A DNA stretch of 64,000 nt from Eshraghiella sp045129695 (GTDB taxonomy: Bacteria > Bacillota > Clostridia > Lachnospirales > Lachnospiraceae). Made by a program: the position numbers and the translations under genes. The notes under the pieces were generated by a model. That model did not search any database. It was not told the DNA's origin and saw nothing but the letters and a program-made list of their open reading frames with translations. Of this stretch, positions 43,451-52,670 are shown one piece after another (position 1 is the first letter of the stretch; each line of letters begins with the position of its first letter). The DNA lies in assembly GCA_045129695.1 (NCBI GenBank), contig JBGVJZ010000016.1, positions 19,673 through 83,672 of the forward strand. Reading direction: 5' to 3'.

Positions 43451-44338
43451 ATGAAAATATTAGTAACAGGTGTTGGCGGTCAGCTTGGTTTTGATGTAAT
43501 GAACGAGTTGGCTAAAAGAGGTCACGAAGGAATTGGTAGTGATATCTTACCAGAGATAACTAATTCTGAAATGGAATATATTCAGATGGATATTACTGAT
43601 GAAAATGCAGTAAATGAAATTGTTGATAAAGTTAACCCGGATGCTGTAATTCATTGTGCAGCATGGACAGCAGTTGATGCTGCCGAGGATGAGGATAATA
43701 TTGATAAGGTTCGTGCTATTAATGCAAAAGGAACTGAAAATATTGCTAAGGCATGCAAAAAAACAGATGCTAAAATGATGTATATCAGTACGGATTATGT
43801 TTTTGATGGACAGGGAACAAAACCTTGGGAACCTGATTGTAAGGATTATGCGCCTCTTAGTGTGTATGGTCAGACAAAGCTTGAGGGCGAACTTTCAGTT
43901 GCAAATAATCTTGATAAATATTTTATAGTTAGAATTGCATGGGTATTTGGTGTTAATGGAAATAACTTCATTAAGACTATGCTTAATGTGGGTAAGAAAT
44001 ATGACACTGTAAGAGTTGTAAATGACCAGATTGGTACGCCAACATATACCTATGACCTTGCAAGACTTATGGTTGATATGATTGAAAGCGATAAGTATGG
44101 TTACTATCATGCAACTAATGAAGGTGGTTATATCAGCTGGTATGATTTTACCTGCGAGATTTATAAACAGGCAGGTTATACAACTAATGTAGTGCCTGTA
44201 ACGACAGAGGAATATGGCTTGTCTAAAGCGGCAAGACCATACAATAGTAGACTTGATAAGAGTAAACTGGTTGAGAATGGTTTTGAACCACTTCCCACAT
44301 GGCAGGATGCGGTTAGCAGATATTTGAAAGAGATATAA
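43451..44338 (+). CDS. rfbD: dTDP-4-dehydrorhamnose reductase RmlD
   Basis: NAD(P)H-dependent reductase giving dTDP-L-rhamnose (295 residues from ATG 43451; an in-frame start 7 codons earlier at 43430 is possible). Visible are MKILVTGVGGQLGFDVMNEL, HCAAWTAVDAAED, YISTDYVFDG, YGQTKLEGE (YxxxK) and AWVFGVNGNNFIKTML, all standard RmlD text. Its substrate is normally made by the epimerase RmlC, and no RmlC gene is found in this window. Either rmlC lies elsewhere, or this reductase acts on another 4-keto sugar. Confidence 0.93.
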   Translation: MKILVTGVGGQLGFDVMNELAKRGHEGIGSDILPEITNSEMEYIQMDITDENAVNEIVDKVNPDAVIHCAAWTAVDAAEDEDNIDKVRAINAKGTENIAKACKKTDAKMMYISTDYVFDGQGTKPWEPDCKDYAPLSVYGQTKLEGELSVANNLDKYFIVRIAWVFGVNGNNFIKTMLNVGKKYDTVRVVNDQIGTPTYTYDLARLMVDMIESDKYGYYHATNEGGYISWYDFTCEIYKQAGYTTNVVPVTTEEYGLSKAARPYNSRLDKSKLVENGFEPLPTWQDAVSRYLKEI

Positions 44339-44345
44339 AAAATAT

Positions 44346-45233
44346 ATGGTTTCGATTATATTAGTAAATTATAATGGCGCAAAAGATACGATAGATTGTA
44401 TTCAAAGTTTAAATAATATAGACTACGACAAATATGAAATCATCGTTGTAGATAACAAAAGTACGGATGATTCTTTGGAAGTATTAAAAGAATTTCAAAG
44501 AGACAACGGATTTGTATTGTTAGAAGCTAGAGAAAATAATGGATTTTCAGCGGGAAACAATATTGGAATTGAATATGCACTTAAGAATAATAGTGAATAT
44601 GTGGTTTTATTAAACAATGATACAACTGTAGAGATTGATTTTTTACAAAAACTAATAAATGCGTTTTCTTATTCTGAAAATTGTGGGGCTACAATTGGCA
44701 AAATTATGTTGTATTCTAAACCAGATGTAATTTGGTATGCGGGTGGAGATGTTAATTTACGAACATCTAGAACAAGGCATTATTATTATGGAGAGAAGGA
44801 CAATAATGATACAAATTCACAGGTGGTTACTTTTGCTACTGGTTGTTGTTTATGCCTAAAAAAAGAGTGTATCGAAAAAATAGGTCTTTTAGATGAAAGA
44901 TATTTTTTGTATGAAGAGGATGTAGAGTATTCAATAAGGTTAAAGGAAAATAACTATGATATTGTTTATACCCCTGAATCTATAATATATCATAAGGTAA
45001 GTGCTAGCACAGGTGAAAGTTCGCCTATGAGTCAATATTATTTAGTTCGTAATAAATATAGCCTTATAAGAGACTGTTTTAAAGGAATGAATAAGTTTGT
45101 TGCATATAATTATGCTACATTACAATTTGTTGTGCGTTGTATAAAAAGAAAACTTAAGTTTCGAAATTATATTAAGGGAACCGTTGCATTTCTTAAGAAA
45201 GAGAGAGGAAAAACAACGAGATCATTTAAATAA
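44346..45233 (+). CDS. family 2 glycosyltransferase (rhamnosyltransferase-like)
   Basis: GT-A fold enzyme (295 residues), probably membrane-associated and using a dTDP-rhamnose-like donor. The start MVSIILVNYNGAKDTIDCIQ, the nucleotide motif IIVVDNKSTDDSLE, NNGFSAGNNIGIEYAL and VLLNNDTTVE are typical of GT2 rhamnosyltransferases. FATGCCLCLKKECIEKIGLL and YEEDVEYSIRLKE follow. It starts 7 bp after rfbD with only a weak GAGAT ribosome site, so it may be translationally coupled. Donor and acceptor are inferred from family and context only. Confidence 0.87.
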   Translation: MVSIILVNYNGAKDTIDCIQSLNNIDYDKYEIIVVDNKSTDDSLEVLKEFQRDNGFVLLEARENNGFSAGNNIGIEYALKNNSEYVVLLNNDTTVEIDFLQKLINAFSYSENCGATIGKIMLYSKPDVIWYAGGDVNLRTSRTRHYYYGEKDNNDTNSQVVTFATGCCLCLKKECIEKIGLLDERYFLYEEDVEYSIRLKENNYDIVYTPESIIYHKVSASTGESSPMSQYYLVRNKYSLIRDCFKGMNKFVAYNYATLQFVVRCIKRKLKFRNYIKGTVAFLKKERGKTTRSFK

Positions 45234-45244
45234 GGAGATAAATA

Positions 45245-46408
45245 ATGCAGCATGTATTTATTGTTGGTTCAAAAGGTATCCCCGGAGCATACGGTGGATA
45301 TGAGACTTTTGTAGATAAATTAACAGAATATCATCAGAATAATCCGGAGGTGAAATATCACGTTGCTTGTAAGAGTACGGAAAAGAGTGAATTTGAATAT
45401 CATAATGCTAGATGTTTTAATGTAAAGGTTCCAAATATTGGAGCTGCACAGGCTATTTATTATGATGTTGCTGCATTAAAAGAATGTTGTAAATATATTA
45501 AAGAGAACAATATAGAAAATCCTATTGTATATATTCTTGCGTGTAGAATAGGGCCATTTGCAGCTCACTATAAACGTAAAATACATAAGCTTGGCGGAGT
45601 AGTATATGTTAATCCGGATGGGCATGAGTGGAAACGTGCTAAATGGAGCGCACCTATTCGCAAATATTGGAAGGTTTCCGAAAAAATGATGGTTAAGAAT
45701 TGTGATTTGCTTATATGTGATAGTAAGAATATTGAAAAATATATTCAGACTGAATATAGCAAATACAATCCTAAAACTACATTTATTGCTTATGGCTCAG
45801 AAACTACACCATCAACACTTTCTGATAATGATAAATCATATGTTGACTGGTTAAATGAAAAGGGACTTAGTTCAAAAGAATATTATCTAGTAGTTGGTAG
45901 ATTTGTTCCTGAGAATAACTACGAGACAATGATAAGAGAGTTTATGAAGTCTGATTCTAAGAAGAATTTTGCAATTATTACTACAGCAAATGATTCTTTT
46001 TTGGAAGAGTTGGAAACTAAACTTCATTTTAGAAGTGACGCACGAATTAAATTTGTGGGAACTGTTTATGACCAGGAGCTTCTTAAGAAAATTCGTGAGA
46101 ATGCGTATGGTTATTTTCATGGGCATGAGGTTGGCGGAACTAACCCAAGTCTACTGGAAGCGTTAGGAAGTACGGAATTAAATCTTCTTCTTGATGTGGG
46201 GTTTAATAAAGAGGTTGCTGAAGATTCTGCTATTTATTGGACAAAAGAGGATGGAAATCTTGCAGAGTTAATTAATAAAGCAGATAACATGGCTGAAACA
46301 GAAATTGGAATGTATGGAATAAGAGCAAAGAAGAGAATTGCTGAAGCATACAGTTGGGAGTTTATTACAAACGAGTATCTTGAAAAGTTTATCCAGGAGT
46401 ATAAATAA
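45245..46408 (+). CDS. DUF1972-type glycosyltransferase (Cps2T/rhamnosyltransferase-like)
   Basis: GT-B glycosyltransferase of 387 residues. The N-terminal DUF1972 signature is VFIVGSKGIPGAYGGYETFV, and the C-terminal nucleotide-sugar half has YYLVVGRFVPENNYETMIRE and GYFHGHEVGGTNPSLLEAL. Relatives in streptococcal capsule loci transfer L-rhamnose early in the repeat unit, which fits the neighbouring rml genes. AAGGAGAT lies before the ATG. The stop overlaps the next ATG by one base. Confidence 0.88.
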   Translation: MQHVFIVGSKGIPGAYGGYETFVDKLTEYHQNNPEVKYHVACKSTEKSEFEYHNARCFNVKVPNIGAAQAIYYDVAALKECCKYIKENNIENPIVYILACRIGPFAAHYKRKIHKLGGVVYVNPDGHEWKRAKWSAPIRKYWKVSEKMMVKNCDLLICDSKNIEKYIQTEYSKYNPKTTFIAYGSETTPSTLSDNDKSYVDWLNEKGLSSKEYYLVVGRFVPENNYETMIREFMKSDSKKNFAIITTANDSFLEELETKLHFRSDARIKFVGTVYDQELLKKIRENAYGYFHGHEVGGTNPSLLEALGSTELNLLLDVGFNKEVAEDSAIYWTKEDGNLAELINKADNMAETEIGMYGIRAKKRIAEAYSWEFITNEYLEKFIQEYK

Positions 46409-47409
46409 TGATAATTACAAAAACACCTTTTCGCATGTCATTCTTTGGCGGCGGAACAGATATGGAAGAGTTTTTTAATGAATATGGCGGAGCAGTATTA
46501 TCAACTACATTTGATAAGTACTGTTATGTTAATGTGCGTCATTTGCCACGTTTTTTCGATTATGAAAACGAATTAACCTATTCAAAAATTGAAAAGACAA
46601 AGGAAGTTGACGAAATTCAACATCCAGCAATTCGAAATGCTATGAAGATGCTTGATATGCATGAAATTAGATTGACATATGAAGCAGATTTGCCTGCTCG
46701 TTCAGGACTTGGAACAAGTAGTTCTTTTGCAGTAGGAATGCTTAATGCTTTTTATGCTCTTAAAGGCAAATATGCAGATAAGAAGAAGCTTTCAGACGAT
46801 GCAATATACTTGGAAAGAGTATTATGTAATGAAGCTGGTGGTTGGCAGGATCAGATTGCTGCAGCATATGGTGGTTTGAATAGAATTAATTTTAGTGCAA
46901 ACGGTTATGAAGTTTTACCTATTATTATTTCACCAGACAGAAAAAAACAGTTAAATAATAATTTAATGATGTTTTTTACAGGCTTTACAAGATTTTCATC
47001 AGAAGTGCAGAAAGCAAATGCATCTGATAAAAAGGATAAAACAGCACAATTAAAAGAGATGCTTTCTCTTGTAGATGATGCAGAGAAAATTCTTACAGAC
47101 AAGACGGTTGATTTGAATGAGTTTGGTAGATTACTTGACCATACATGGAAGTTAAAACGTCAGACAGGGGCAGCAGTTTCAACAGACAATATTGATATAT
47201 TGTATGACAAAGGAATTAAAGCTGGAGCGTTAGGTGGAAAGCTTCTTGGTGCTGGTGGTGGTGGATTCTTAGTATTTTACGTAGAGCCTGAGTACCAGAA
47301 ACAGGTAAAAGAAGCCATGTCTGAATTGTTATATGTTCCATTTGAATTTGAAAATGGTGGAACAAGAGTAATTCATTATACACCAGAAAGTTATGAACCA
47401 ATTGTGTAA
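46408..47409 (+). CDS. hddA: D-glycero-alpha-D-manno-heptose 7-phosphate kinase (HddA-like)
   Basis: GHMP kinase of 333 residues that phosphorylates C1 of heptose-7-phosphate to the 1,7-bisphosphate. The N terminus MIITKTPFRMSFFGGGTDM, the GHMP phosphate loop LPARSGLGTSSS (95-106) and the C-terminal GGKLLGAGGGGFLVFYV are all present. The neighbours (HddC-GmhB fusion, GmhA) encode the other steps of the same pathway, which strongly supports the heptose assignment over another GHMP substrate. Its ATG overlaps the stop of the preceding glycosyltransferase. Confidence 0.9.
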   Translation: MIITKTPFRMSFFGGGTDMEEFFNEYGGAVLSTTFDKYCYVNVRHLPRFFDYENELTYSKIEKTKEVDEIQHPAIRNAMKMLDMHEIRLTYEADLPARSGLGTSSSFAVGMLNAFYALKGKYADKKKLSDDAIYLERVLCNEAGGWQDQIAAAYGGLNRINFSANGYEVLPIIISPDRKKQLNNNLMMFFTGFTRFSSEVQKANASDKKDKTAQLKEMLSLVDDAEKILTDKTVDLNEFGRLLDHTWKLKRQTGAAVSTDNIDILYDKGIKAGALGGKLLGAGGGGFLVFYVEPEYQKQVKEAMSELLYVPFEFENGGTRVIHYTPESYEPIV

Positions 47410-47424
47410 TAAGGGAGATTTGTT

Positions 47425-48675
47425 ATGAAAGTTGTAATAATGGCAGGTGGAAAAGGTACTAGAATATCATCAGTTGCTAGTGATATACCTAAGCCAATGA
47501 TTAAAATTGATGGCGTACCTGTGTTGGAACATGAGATTGAATGCTTGCGTAAACAAGGATATACAGATTTAATTATTACAGTTAGTCATCTTGGAAATAT
47601 TATTATGGATTATTTTGGAGATGGCAAGGAATTTGGTGTTAAAATTGAATACTATTTTGAAGAAGAACCATTAGGAAATGCAGGAGCGTTATTTAAAATA
47701 AAAGAGAAGTTAACAGAAGATTTTCTTTTATTGAATGCAGATGCGATTTTTGATATAGATTTCAATAGATTTGTAGCATACCATAAGGAAAAAGGTGGAT
47801 TAGTTACACTTTTTACCCACCCAAACAGTCATCCATACGACAGTGGATTAATCATTGCTGATAATAATAAATCAGTAGAAAAATGGTTGGCAAAGGAAGA
47901 TGACAGAACAGAGTTTTACCGAAACAGAGTTAATGCAGGATTACATATATTATCTCCAAAGGTTTTGGATGTGGAGATTACAACATCAAAGGTGGATTTA
48001 GATAGACAGTTGTTAAAGCCTTTGGCGGGAACAGGAAAGATGTTTGTGTATGATAGTCCGGAATATGTAAAAGATATGGGAACTCCTGAACGATATGAAG
48101 GTGTTTCTAGAGATTTTATTAATGGTGTTGTTACTAGTAAAAACTTAGCTAATAAACAAAAAGCTATTTTCCTTGATCGAGATGGAACTATCAATAAATA
48201 TGTTGGATTTTTAAGAAGTATTGATGAATTTGAGTTGATTGATGGTGTTGCTGAAGCGATTAAAATAATTAATCAGTCTGGATACCTTGCAATTGTTGTT
48301 ACTAACCAGCCAGTTATCGCAAGAGGCGAAGTAACATACGAACAATTGGATGAAATTCATAATAAGATGGAAACCTTATTAGGTTTAACAGGTGCTTATG
48401 TTGATGCAATATATTATTGTCCACATCATCCACATAGCGGATATGAAGGGGAAATTCCTGAGTTGAAGTTTGAATGCGAATGTAGAAAACCTAAGCCTGG
48501 AATGCTTCTTCAAGCGGCTAAAGATTTTAATATCGATTTATCTCAGTCATGGATGATTGGCGATGGAGAAAATGATGTACAAGCAGGTATTGCTGCAGGA
48601 TGCAAATCAGAGCTGTTGGGTGATACATACAAGACCATACTTGATTTTGTAAATGATAAGATAAAAGCGAGGTAA
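47425..48675 (+). CDS. fused heptose-1-phosphate guanylyltransferase (HddC) and heptose-bisphosphate phosphatase (GmhB)
   Basis: Bifunctional 416-residue enzyme. Residues 1-235 are a sugar nucleotidyltransferase (VVIMAGGKGTRISSVASDIP, then KPMIKIDGVPVLEHEI; DFLLLNADAIFDIDF). Residues about 245-416 are a GmhB-type HAD phosphatase: AIFLDRDGTINKYVG near 247-261, ATGN-like IVVTNQP, a zinc-site pattern CPHHPHSG...CECRKPKPG, and MIGDGENDVQAG. It would remove the 7-phosphate and then activate the 1-phosphate, normally with GTP. In most pathways these are two proteins. GGGAGAT precedes the ATG, and gmhA follows after 5 bp. Confidence 0.9.
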   Translation: MKVVIMAGGKGTRISSVASDIPKPMIKIDGVPVLEHEIECLRKQGYTDLIITVSHLGNIIMDYFGDGKEFGVKIEYYFEEEPLGNAGALFKIKEKLTEDFLLLNADAIFDIDFNRFVAYHKEKGGLVTLFTHPNSHPYDSGLIIADNNKSVEKWLAKEDDRTEFYRNRVNAGLHILSPKVLDVEITTSKVDLDRQLLKPLAGTGKMFVYDSPEYVKDMGTPERYEGVSRDFINGVVTSKNLANKQKAIFLDRDGTINKYVGFLRSIDEFELIDGVAEAIKIINQSGYLAIVVTNQPVIARGEVTYEQLDEIHNKMETLLGLTGAYVDAIYYCPHHPHSGYEGEIPELKFECECRKPKPGMLLQAAKDFNIDLSQSWMIGDGENDVQAGIAAGCKSELLGDTYKTILDFVNDKIKAR

Positions 48676-48680
48676 TACAA

Positions 48681-49340
48681 ATGTCGAATTTAGATATGAG
48701 ATTACATAAACATATAGATTTACTTGTATCCAGATACCCTGTATTGGAATCAATTAAAAAAGAAATTATAGATGGTTATCTTGTTTTTGAAAATTGTTAT
48801 GTTAATGGAGGCAAGTTATTAATTGCAGGAAATGGCGGTTCTGCTGCTGATGCTGAACATATAGCAGGAGAATTGATGAAGAGATTCAAACTTCCAAGAC
48901 CTGTAAGAGAAGATTTTGCTAACAAGCTTAAAGCTGTTGATCCTGACAGAGGCGAAATGTTGGCAAAAAATTTAGAGTGTCCTTTGATGGTAATTCCATT
49001 AGTAGCACACGAAGCATTGTCTACTGCTTATATCAATGACGTAGATGGATTAACAGTTTTTGCACAGCAGTTACTTGGTTTTGGAAAAGAAGGAGATGTA
49101 TTTTTAGGAATTTCAACTTCTGGAAACAGTGAAAATGTTATGAGAGCTACAGTTGTTGCAAGAGCAATCGGAATAAAAGTTGTAGGCCTCACAGGTGCAA
49201 AAGGTGGTAAATTGGCAGAGGTTGCAGATGTAGTGGTGAAGGTTCCTGAGACAGAAACATATATGATACAGGAATTACATTTGCCGATATATCATAGTTG
49301 GTGTTTAATGCTGGAAGATAAATTTTTTGGAGGTAATTAA
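48681..49340 (+). CDS. gmhA: phosphoheptose isomerase GmhA
   Basis: Converts sedoheptulose-7-phosphate to D-glycero-D-manno-heptose-7-phosphate, the first step of heptose synthesis. The 219-residue SIS-domain protein shows LIAGNGGSAADAEHIAGELM, KRFKLPRPVR, VFLGISTSGNSENVMRA and GIKVVGLTGAKGGKLAEVAD, all standard for GmhA. A GCGAGG ribosome site lies just inside the end of the preceding gene. The stop (TAA) directly touches the ATG of the next gene. Confidence 0.95.
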   Translation: MSNLDMRLHKHIDLLVSRYPVLESIKKEIIDGYLVFENCYVNGGKLLIAGNGGSAADAEHIAGELMKRFKLPRPVREDFANKLKAVDPDRGEMLAKNLECPLMVIPLVAHEALSTAYINDVDGLTVFAQQLLGFGKEGDVFLGISTSGNSENVMRATVVARAIGIKVVGLTGAKGGKLAEVADVVVKVPETETYMIQELHLPIYHSWCLMLEDKFFGGN

Positions 49341-50306
49341 ATGAAGGTTTTAGTTACAGGAGCCGGTGGGATGGTTGGCTCACATATGGTTGAAATGATG
49401 TATGATGAAGGTATTGATGTTGTAGGAACCTATTATAAACCTACAACAGATATAACCGAACTCAATCCAAATATTAAGCTGATTGAGTGTGATGTAAGAT
49501 ATGCTCCAAGTGTTGAAAAAGTCATAATTGAGAATATGCCTGATGAGATTTATCATCTTGCTGCACAGAGTTATCCTACTGTTTCATGGGACAGACCATA
49601 TGAAACAATTGATACAAATGTAAATGGTACAGTTGCAGTGTTTGAAGCTGTAAAAAAGGCTCGATTGATAAAACCTGATTACGATCCTGTAGTTGTTGTT
49701 GCATGTTCTAGTGCAGAATACGGAGCAACACTTGATAAACTTACTGAACCAAAGGTTAAAGAGGACGCAGAACTTCTTCCTTTACATCCATATGGTGTAA
49801 GTAAAGTGGGACAGGATTTATTGTCACATCAATATTTTGTTAATGATGGTATAAAGTCTATTAGAGCGAGAATTTTTAATACTACTGGAACAAGAAAAGT
49901 TAATGATGTTACTTCTGATTTTACAAAACGTGCAGTTGAACAGGAAAAATTAGGAGTTGAAAAACTTGTTCTTAGAGTTGGAAATATAGAAACTAAGAGA
50001 GCTATAATGGATTTTAAAGATTTAATTAATGCTTTAAGATTATTAGCTAAGAAAGGCAATTATGGAGAAGCTTATAACATTTCATCAGAAAAAGCTTATC
50101 AGATTAGAGATATCATTGAAGCTATTGAAGAAGAAATGGGTGTAAAATTTGAGTTGTCAGTGGATGAGAAACTTCTTAGACCAACAGATGAAAAAATTAT
50201 TATAGGCGATGTTACAAAGCTTAAAAATGATACTGGATGGGAACAGAGTATTCCTTTGAAACAGACAGTAAAAGAGATGATAGAGTATTGGAGAAAGGTT
50301 TTATAA
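49341..50306 (+). CDS. GDP-sugar 4,6-dehydratase-like SDR (probably GDP-heptose, DmhA-like)
   Basis: Extended SDR (321 residues) closest in pattern to GDP-mannose 4,6-dehydratase: KVLVTGAGGMVGSHMVEMM, HLAAQSYPTVSWDRPYETID, CSSAEYG, YGVSKVGQDLL (YxxxK), IFNTTGTRK and LRVGNIETKRAIMDFKDLIN. Placed directly after a complete GDP-D-glycero-D-manno-heptose pathway, it probably acts on GDP-heptose to begin a 6-deoxyheptose, as DmhA does in Yersinia and Campylobacter. No obvious partner reductase is next to it; RmlD or the later SDR could serve. TTTGGAGG lies 6 nt before the ATG. Confidence 0.8.
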   Translation: MKVLVTGAGGMVGSHMVEMMYDEGIDVVGTYYKPTTDITELNPNIKLIECDVRYAPSVEKVIIENMPDEIYHLAAQSYPTVSWDRPYETIDTNVNGTVAVFEAVKKARLIKPDYDPVVVVACSSAEYGATLDKLTEPKVKEDAELLPLHPYGVSKVGQDLLSHQYFVNDGIKSIRARIFNTTGTRKVNDVTSDFTKRAVEQEKLGVEKLVLRVGNIETKRAIMDFKDLINALRLLAKKGNYGEAYNISSEKAYQIRDIIEAIEEEMGVKFELSVDEKLLRPTDEKIIIGDVTKLKNDTGWEQSIPLKQTVKEMIEYWRKVL

Positions 50307-50309
50307 TAT

Positions 50310-51461
50310 ATGAAGGTTTTGTTGTTAAATCAGATACCGGAAGTGAATAACAAATATACATTTTCATTAGCAGATGCGATAGCTTCACAGGGAGTGGATA
50401 TTGTTGTATGTGGAATAGAAGATGATGATGTTAGTAGCTATAATACTCCATTTTTGTCACTTTTTTATAGCTATAGCAAAGTTAATGGTTTAGTAAAAAA
50501 AGTTATAAGCTATAAAAAAAGTTGGGATAGAGTTTATAAGTATTGTATAGAGAATGAAGTTGATGTAGTTCATGTACAATGGTATATATTTTCACCATTG
50601 GATTATCACTATCATAAGAAATTAAGGAAAAAAGGTATCAAGGTTATTACAACAATTCATGATTTGTTACCTTTCAACAAGAAATTTTATGATTTTCATT
50701 ATCATAAAAAAATATATACGCATGCAAATCATGTAATTACTCAAGCTGAAATGAATATTGCTACATTAGTATCAGATTTTGGAGTGAAAAAAGAAAATAT
50801 TTCATATATTCCTCATGGACATTATATGGAGTATGCTGAGATTGCAACAAGGGAAGAAAGTAGAGAATATTTAGGAATATCACCTAATAAGAAAGTTATC
50901 TTATTTTTTGGGCAGATAAAGAAAGTAAAAGGTGTGGATGTTCTTATTAATGCATTACCTGAAGTTGTAGAAAAGCATGATGATGTAGTATGCGTTATTG
51001 CTGGAAAGGTATGGAAAGATGATTTTCAGATTTATGATGATATGATTAAAGATTTGGGACTTGAAAATCATATTATGAAACATATTAGATTCATTGATGA
51101 TTCTGAAATTAAGTATTTCTTTAATGCCTGTGACGTTGTAGCATTACCATACCGTCAGATTTATCAGAGTGGTGTTGTTTTATTAGCATATGCTTACGAA
51201 AAACCAGTAGTTGCTACAACAGAAGGTGAATTTCTTAATGTTATTAAGGATAAAGAAACCGGTTTGTTGGTTGAATCTGAGAATGCAAAAGCATATGCAG
51301 TGGCTTTAAATTGGTATTTAGACAATCCAGAAAAAGCGAAACAGTTTGGATTATTGGGAAAAGAAGATTTAAGCAAAAGATTATCATGGCAAAGCATATC
51401 AAAGGATGTTTGTAAAGTATACACTGATGTGGTAAAAGGAGCGAAGGATGGTAGAGGTTGA
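50310..51461 (+). CDS. family 4-type glycosyltransferase
   Basis: GT-B glycosyltransferase of 383 residues. The N-terminal acceptor half shows VDVVHVQWYIFSPLDYHY and KVITTIHDLLPF. The donor half has the GT4 blocks KVILFFGQIKKVKGVDVLIN, FIDDSEIKYFFNACDVVALP and YQSGVVLLAYAYEKPVVATT. Coming right after the heptose genes it may transfer the heptose, but the sugar cannot be read from the sequence. It overlaps the polymerase gene by 14 bp. Confidence 0.87.
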   Translation: MKVLLLNQIPEVNNKYTFSLADAIASQGVDIVVCGIEDDDVSSYNTPFLSLFYSYSKVNGLVKKVISYKKSWDRVYKYCIENEVDVVHVQWYIFSPLDYHYHKKLRKKGIKVITTIHDLLPFNKKFYDFHYHKKIYTHANHVITQAEMNIATLVSDFGVKKENISYIPHGHYMEYAEIATREESREYLGISPNKKVILFFGQIKKVKGVDVLINALPEVVEKHDDVVCVIAGKVWKDDFQIYDDMIKDLGLENHIMKHIRFIDDSEIKYFFNACDVVALPYRQIYQSGVVLLAYAYEKPVVATTEGEFLNVIKDKETGLLVESENAKAYAVALNWYLDNPEKAKQFGLLGKEDLSKRLSWQSISKDVCKVYTDVVKGAKDGRG

Positions 51462-52611
51462 TAAAACCAGAATATTAAAAGTAGCTTTTGCTTTATTGGT
51501 TTTGGGTAATTCGCAAGTTTTTATGAGATGGGGGTTAGATCGAATAACCTTATATCTAGGATTGGGATTAATTTTAGGTGCATCATTATTAATTTTTTTC
51601 AATCAAGGATGGAATAAAATTAATAAAACGGGAATTGGTATTGCTTTGTGTGTGTGTATATTAATGTCAATGGGTATCATTGTACAAGAATTAGCACTCA
51701 ATAAAAAGATTATATTAATTATTTCAATATTGATATTAACATTATTGGCTACGCTATCAAAGTACATAGTTAGTAGTTATAAATGTATTTATGCTTGCTC
51801 CATAGGTATACTATATGGAATTATTATTACGTGTATTATTTCTTTATTACTGCCAGGAGTAAATATATTTCAGAAAAATATTGCTGATATTGGATTGACA
51901 TGTGGAATGGAACACAAAAATTATTTTGGTGTTGCGGCAATGTCTGTTTTTATTGGTGTATATTTGTACTATTCAAATGTGATTAAGAAAAAAATTGATG
52001 TAATTATAATGGTGATATGTGTAGCTCTTATTATTTTGTCATCATCTAGAGGTGCTATGCTATTGACATTTATTTTTCTTATAGTTGTTAATTTGTATAA
52101 ATTTATAGACAAATTTAATATTACTGTTAAGGCTTTTTTTAGTATAGCAGTACTTGTTATGATCGGTTTGATATTTATGTATTTAACAAAAATATCAAAT
52201 TTTAATTATAGGGTTCAGGGACTATTTAGCACATTTAAATTTTTTTCAAGGGATGCAAAAGATTTCTTCTTTGGAATTTCTGATATCGCATACCGAGATG
52301 GGAATTATGTAAATAATGTAAGAGAATACCTTAATTGGCAAGGTACTACAGAAATGGCTGTGGTTGCAATAATGGTAAAGGGAGGATTTCTAGCTGTAGT
52401 AGGGAATAGCATTCTTTTTGTATTTTATTTTAAATCTGCATTAAAGTGTAAAGACAAAAGGATTAAATATTCAATATTATCAGTTTGCATTACATTTTTA
52501 TTGTCTTCTTTAATTGAAACATATATTATGAACGTAAATTTGGTGTATTGTGCATTTTCATATTGTGTTTTAGCTGGTTTAGGCAATTTTCAGATCAAAG
52601 AGAGTGATTAA
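51448..52611 (+). CDS. polysaccharide polymerase / O-antigen ligase-like membrane protein (Wzy)
   Basis: Polytopic membrane protein (387 residues, about 10-11 predicted TMs) that should polymerise lipid-linked repeat units outside the membrane. Hydrophobic segments alternate with short loops. The conserved-type outer loop KNIADIGLTCGMEHKNYFGV is followed by IILSSSRGAMLLTFIFLIVV, a pattern common in the Wzy_C/O-antigen ligase superfamily. AAAGGAG sits 5 nt before the ATG, inside the end of the preceding gene. These proteins are poorly conserved, so the call depends on topology and on the Wzx and Wzz genes in the same operon. Confidence 0.8.
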   Translation: MVEVDKTRILKVAFALLVLGNSQVFMRWGLDRITLYLGLGLILGASLLIFFNQGWNKINKTGIGIALCVCILMSMGIIVQELALNKKIILIISILILTLLATLSKYIVSSYKCIYACSIGILYGIIITCIISLLLPGVNIFQKNIADIGLTCGMEHKNYFGVAAMSVFIGVYLYYSNVIKKKIDVIIMVICVALIILSSSRGAMLLTFIFLIVVNLYKFIDKFNITVKAFFSIAVLVMIGLIFMYLTKISNFNYRVQGLFSTFKFFSRDAKDFFFGISDIAYRDGNYVNNVREYLNWQGTTEMAVVAIMVKGGFLAVVGNSILFVFYFKSALKCKDKRIKYSILSVCITFLLSSLIETYIMNVNLVYCAFSYCVLAGLGNFQIKESD

Positions 52612-52670
52612 TATAAATCAATATGTAATGATGATAGAAATATATTGAAAAAAGTTTTTAGGAGATTTTT

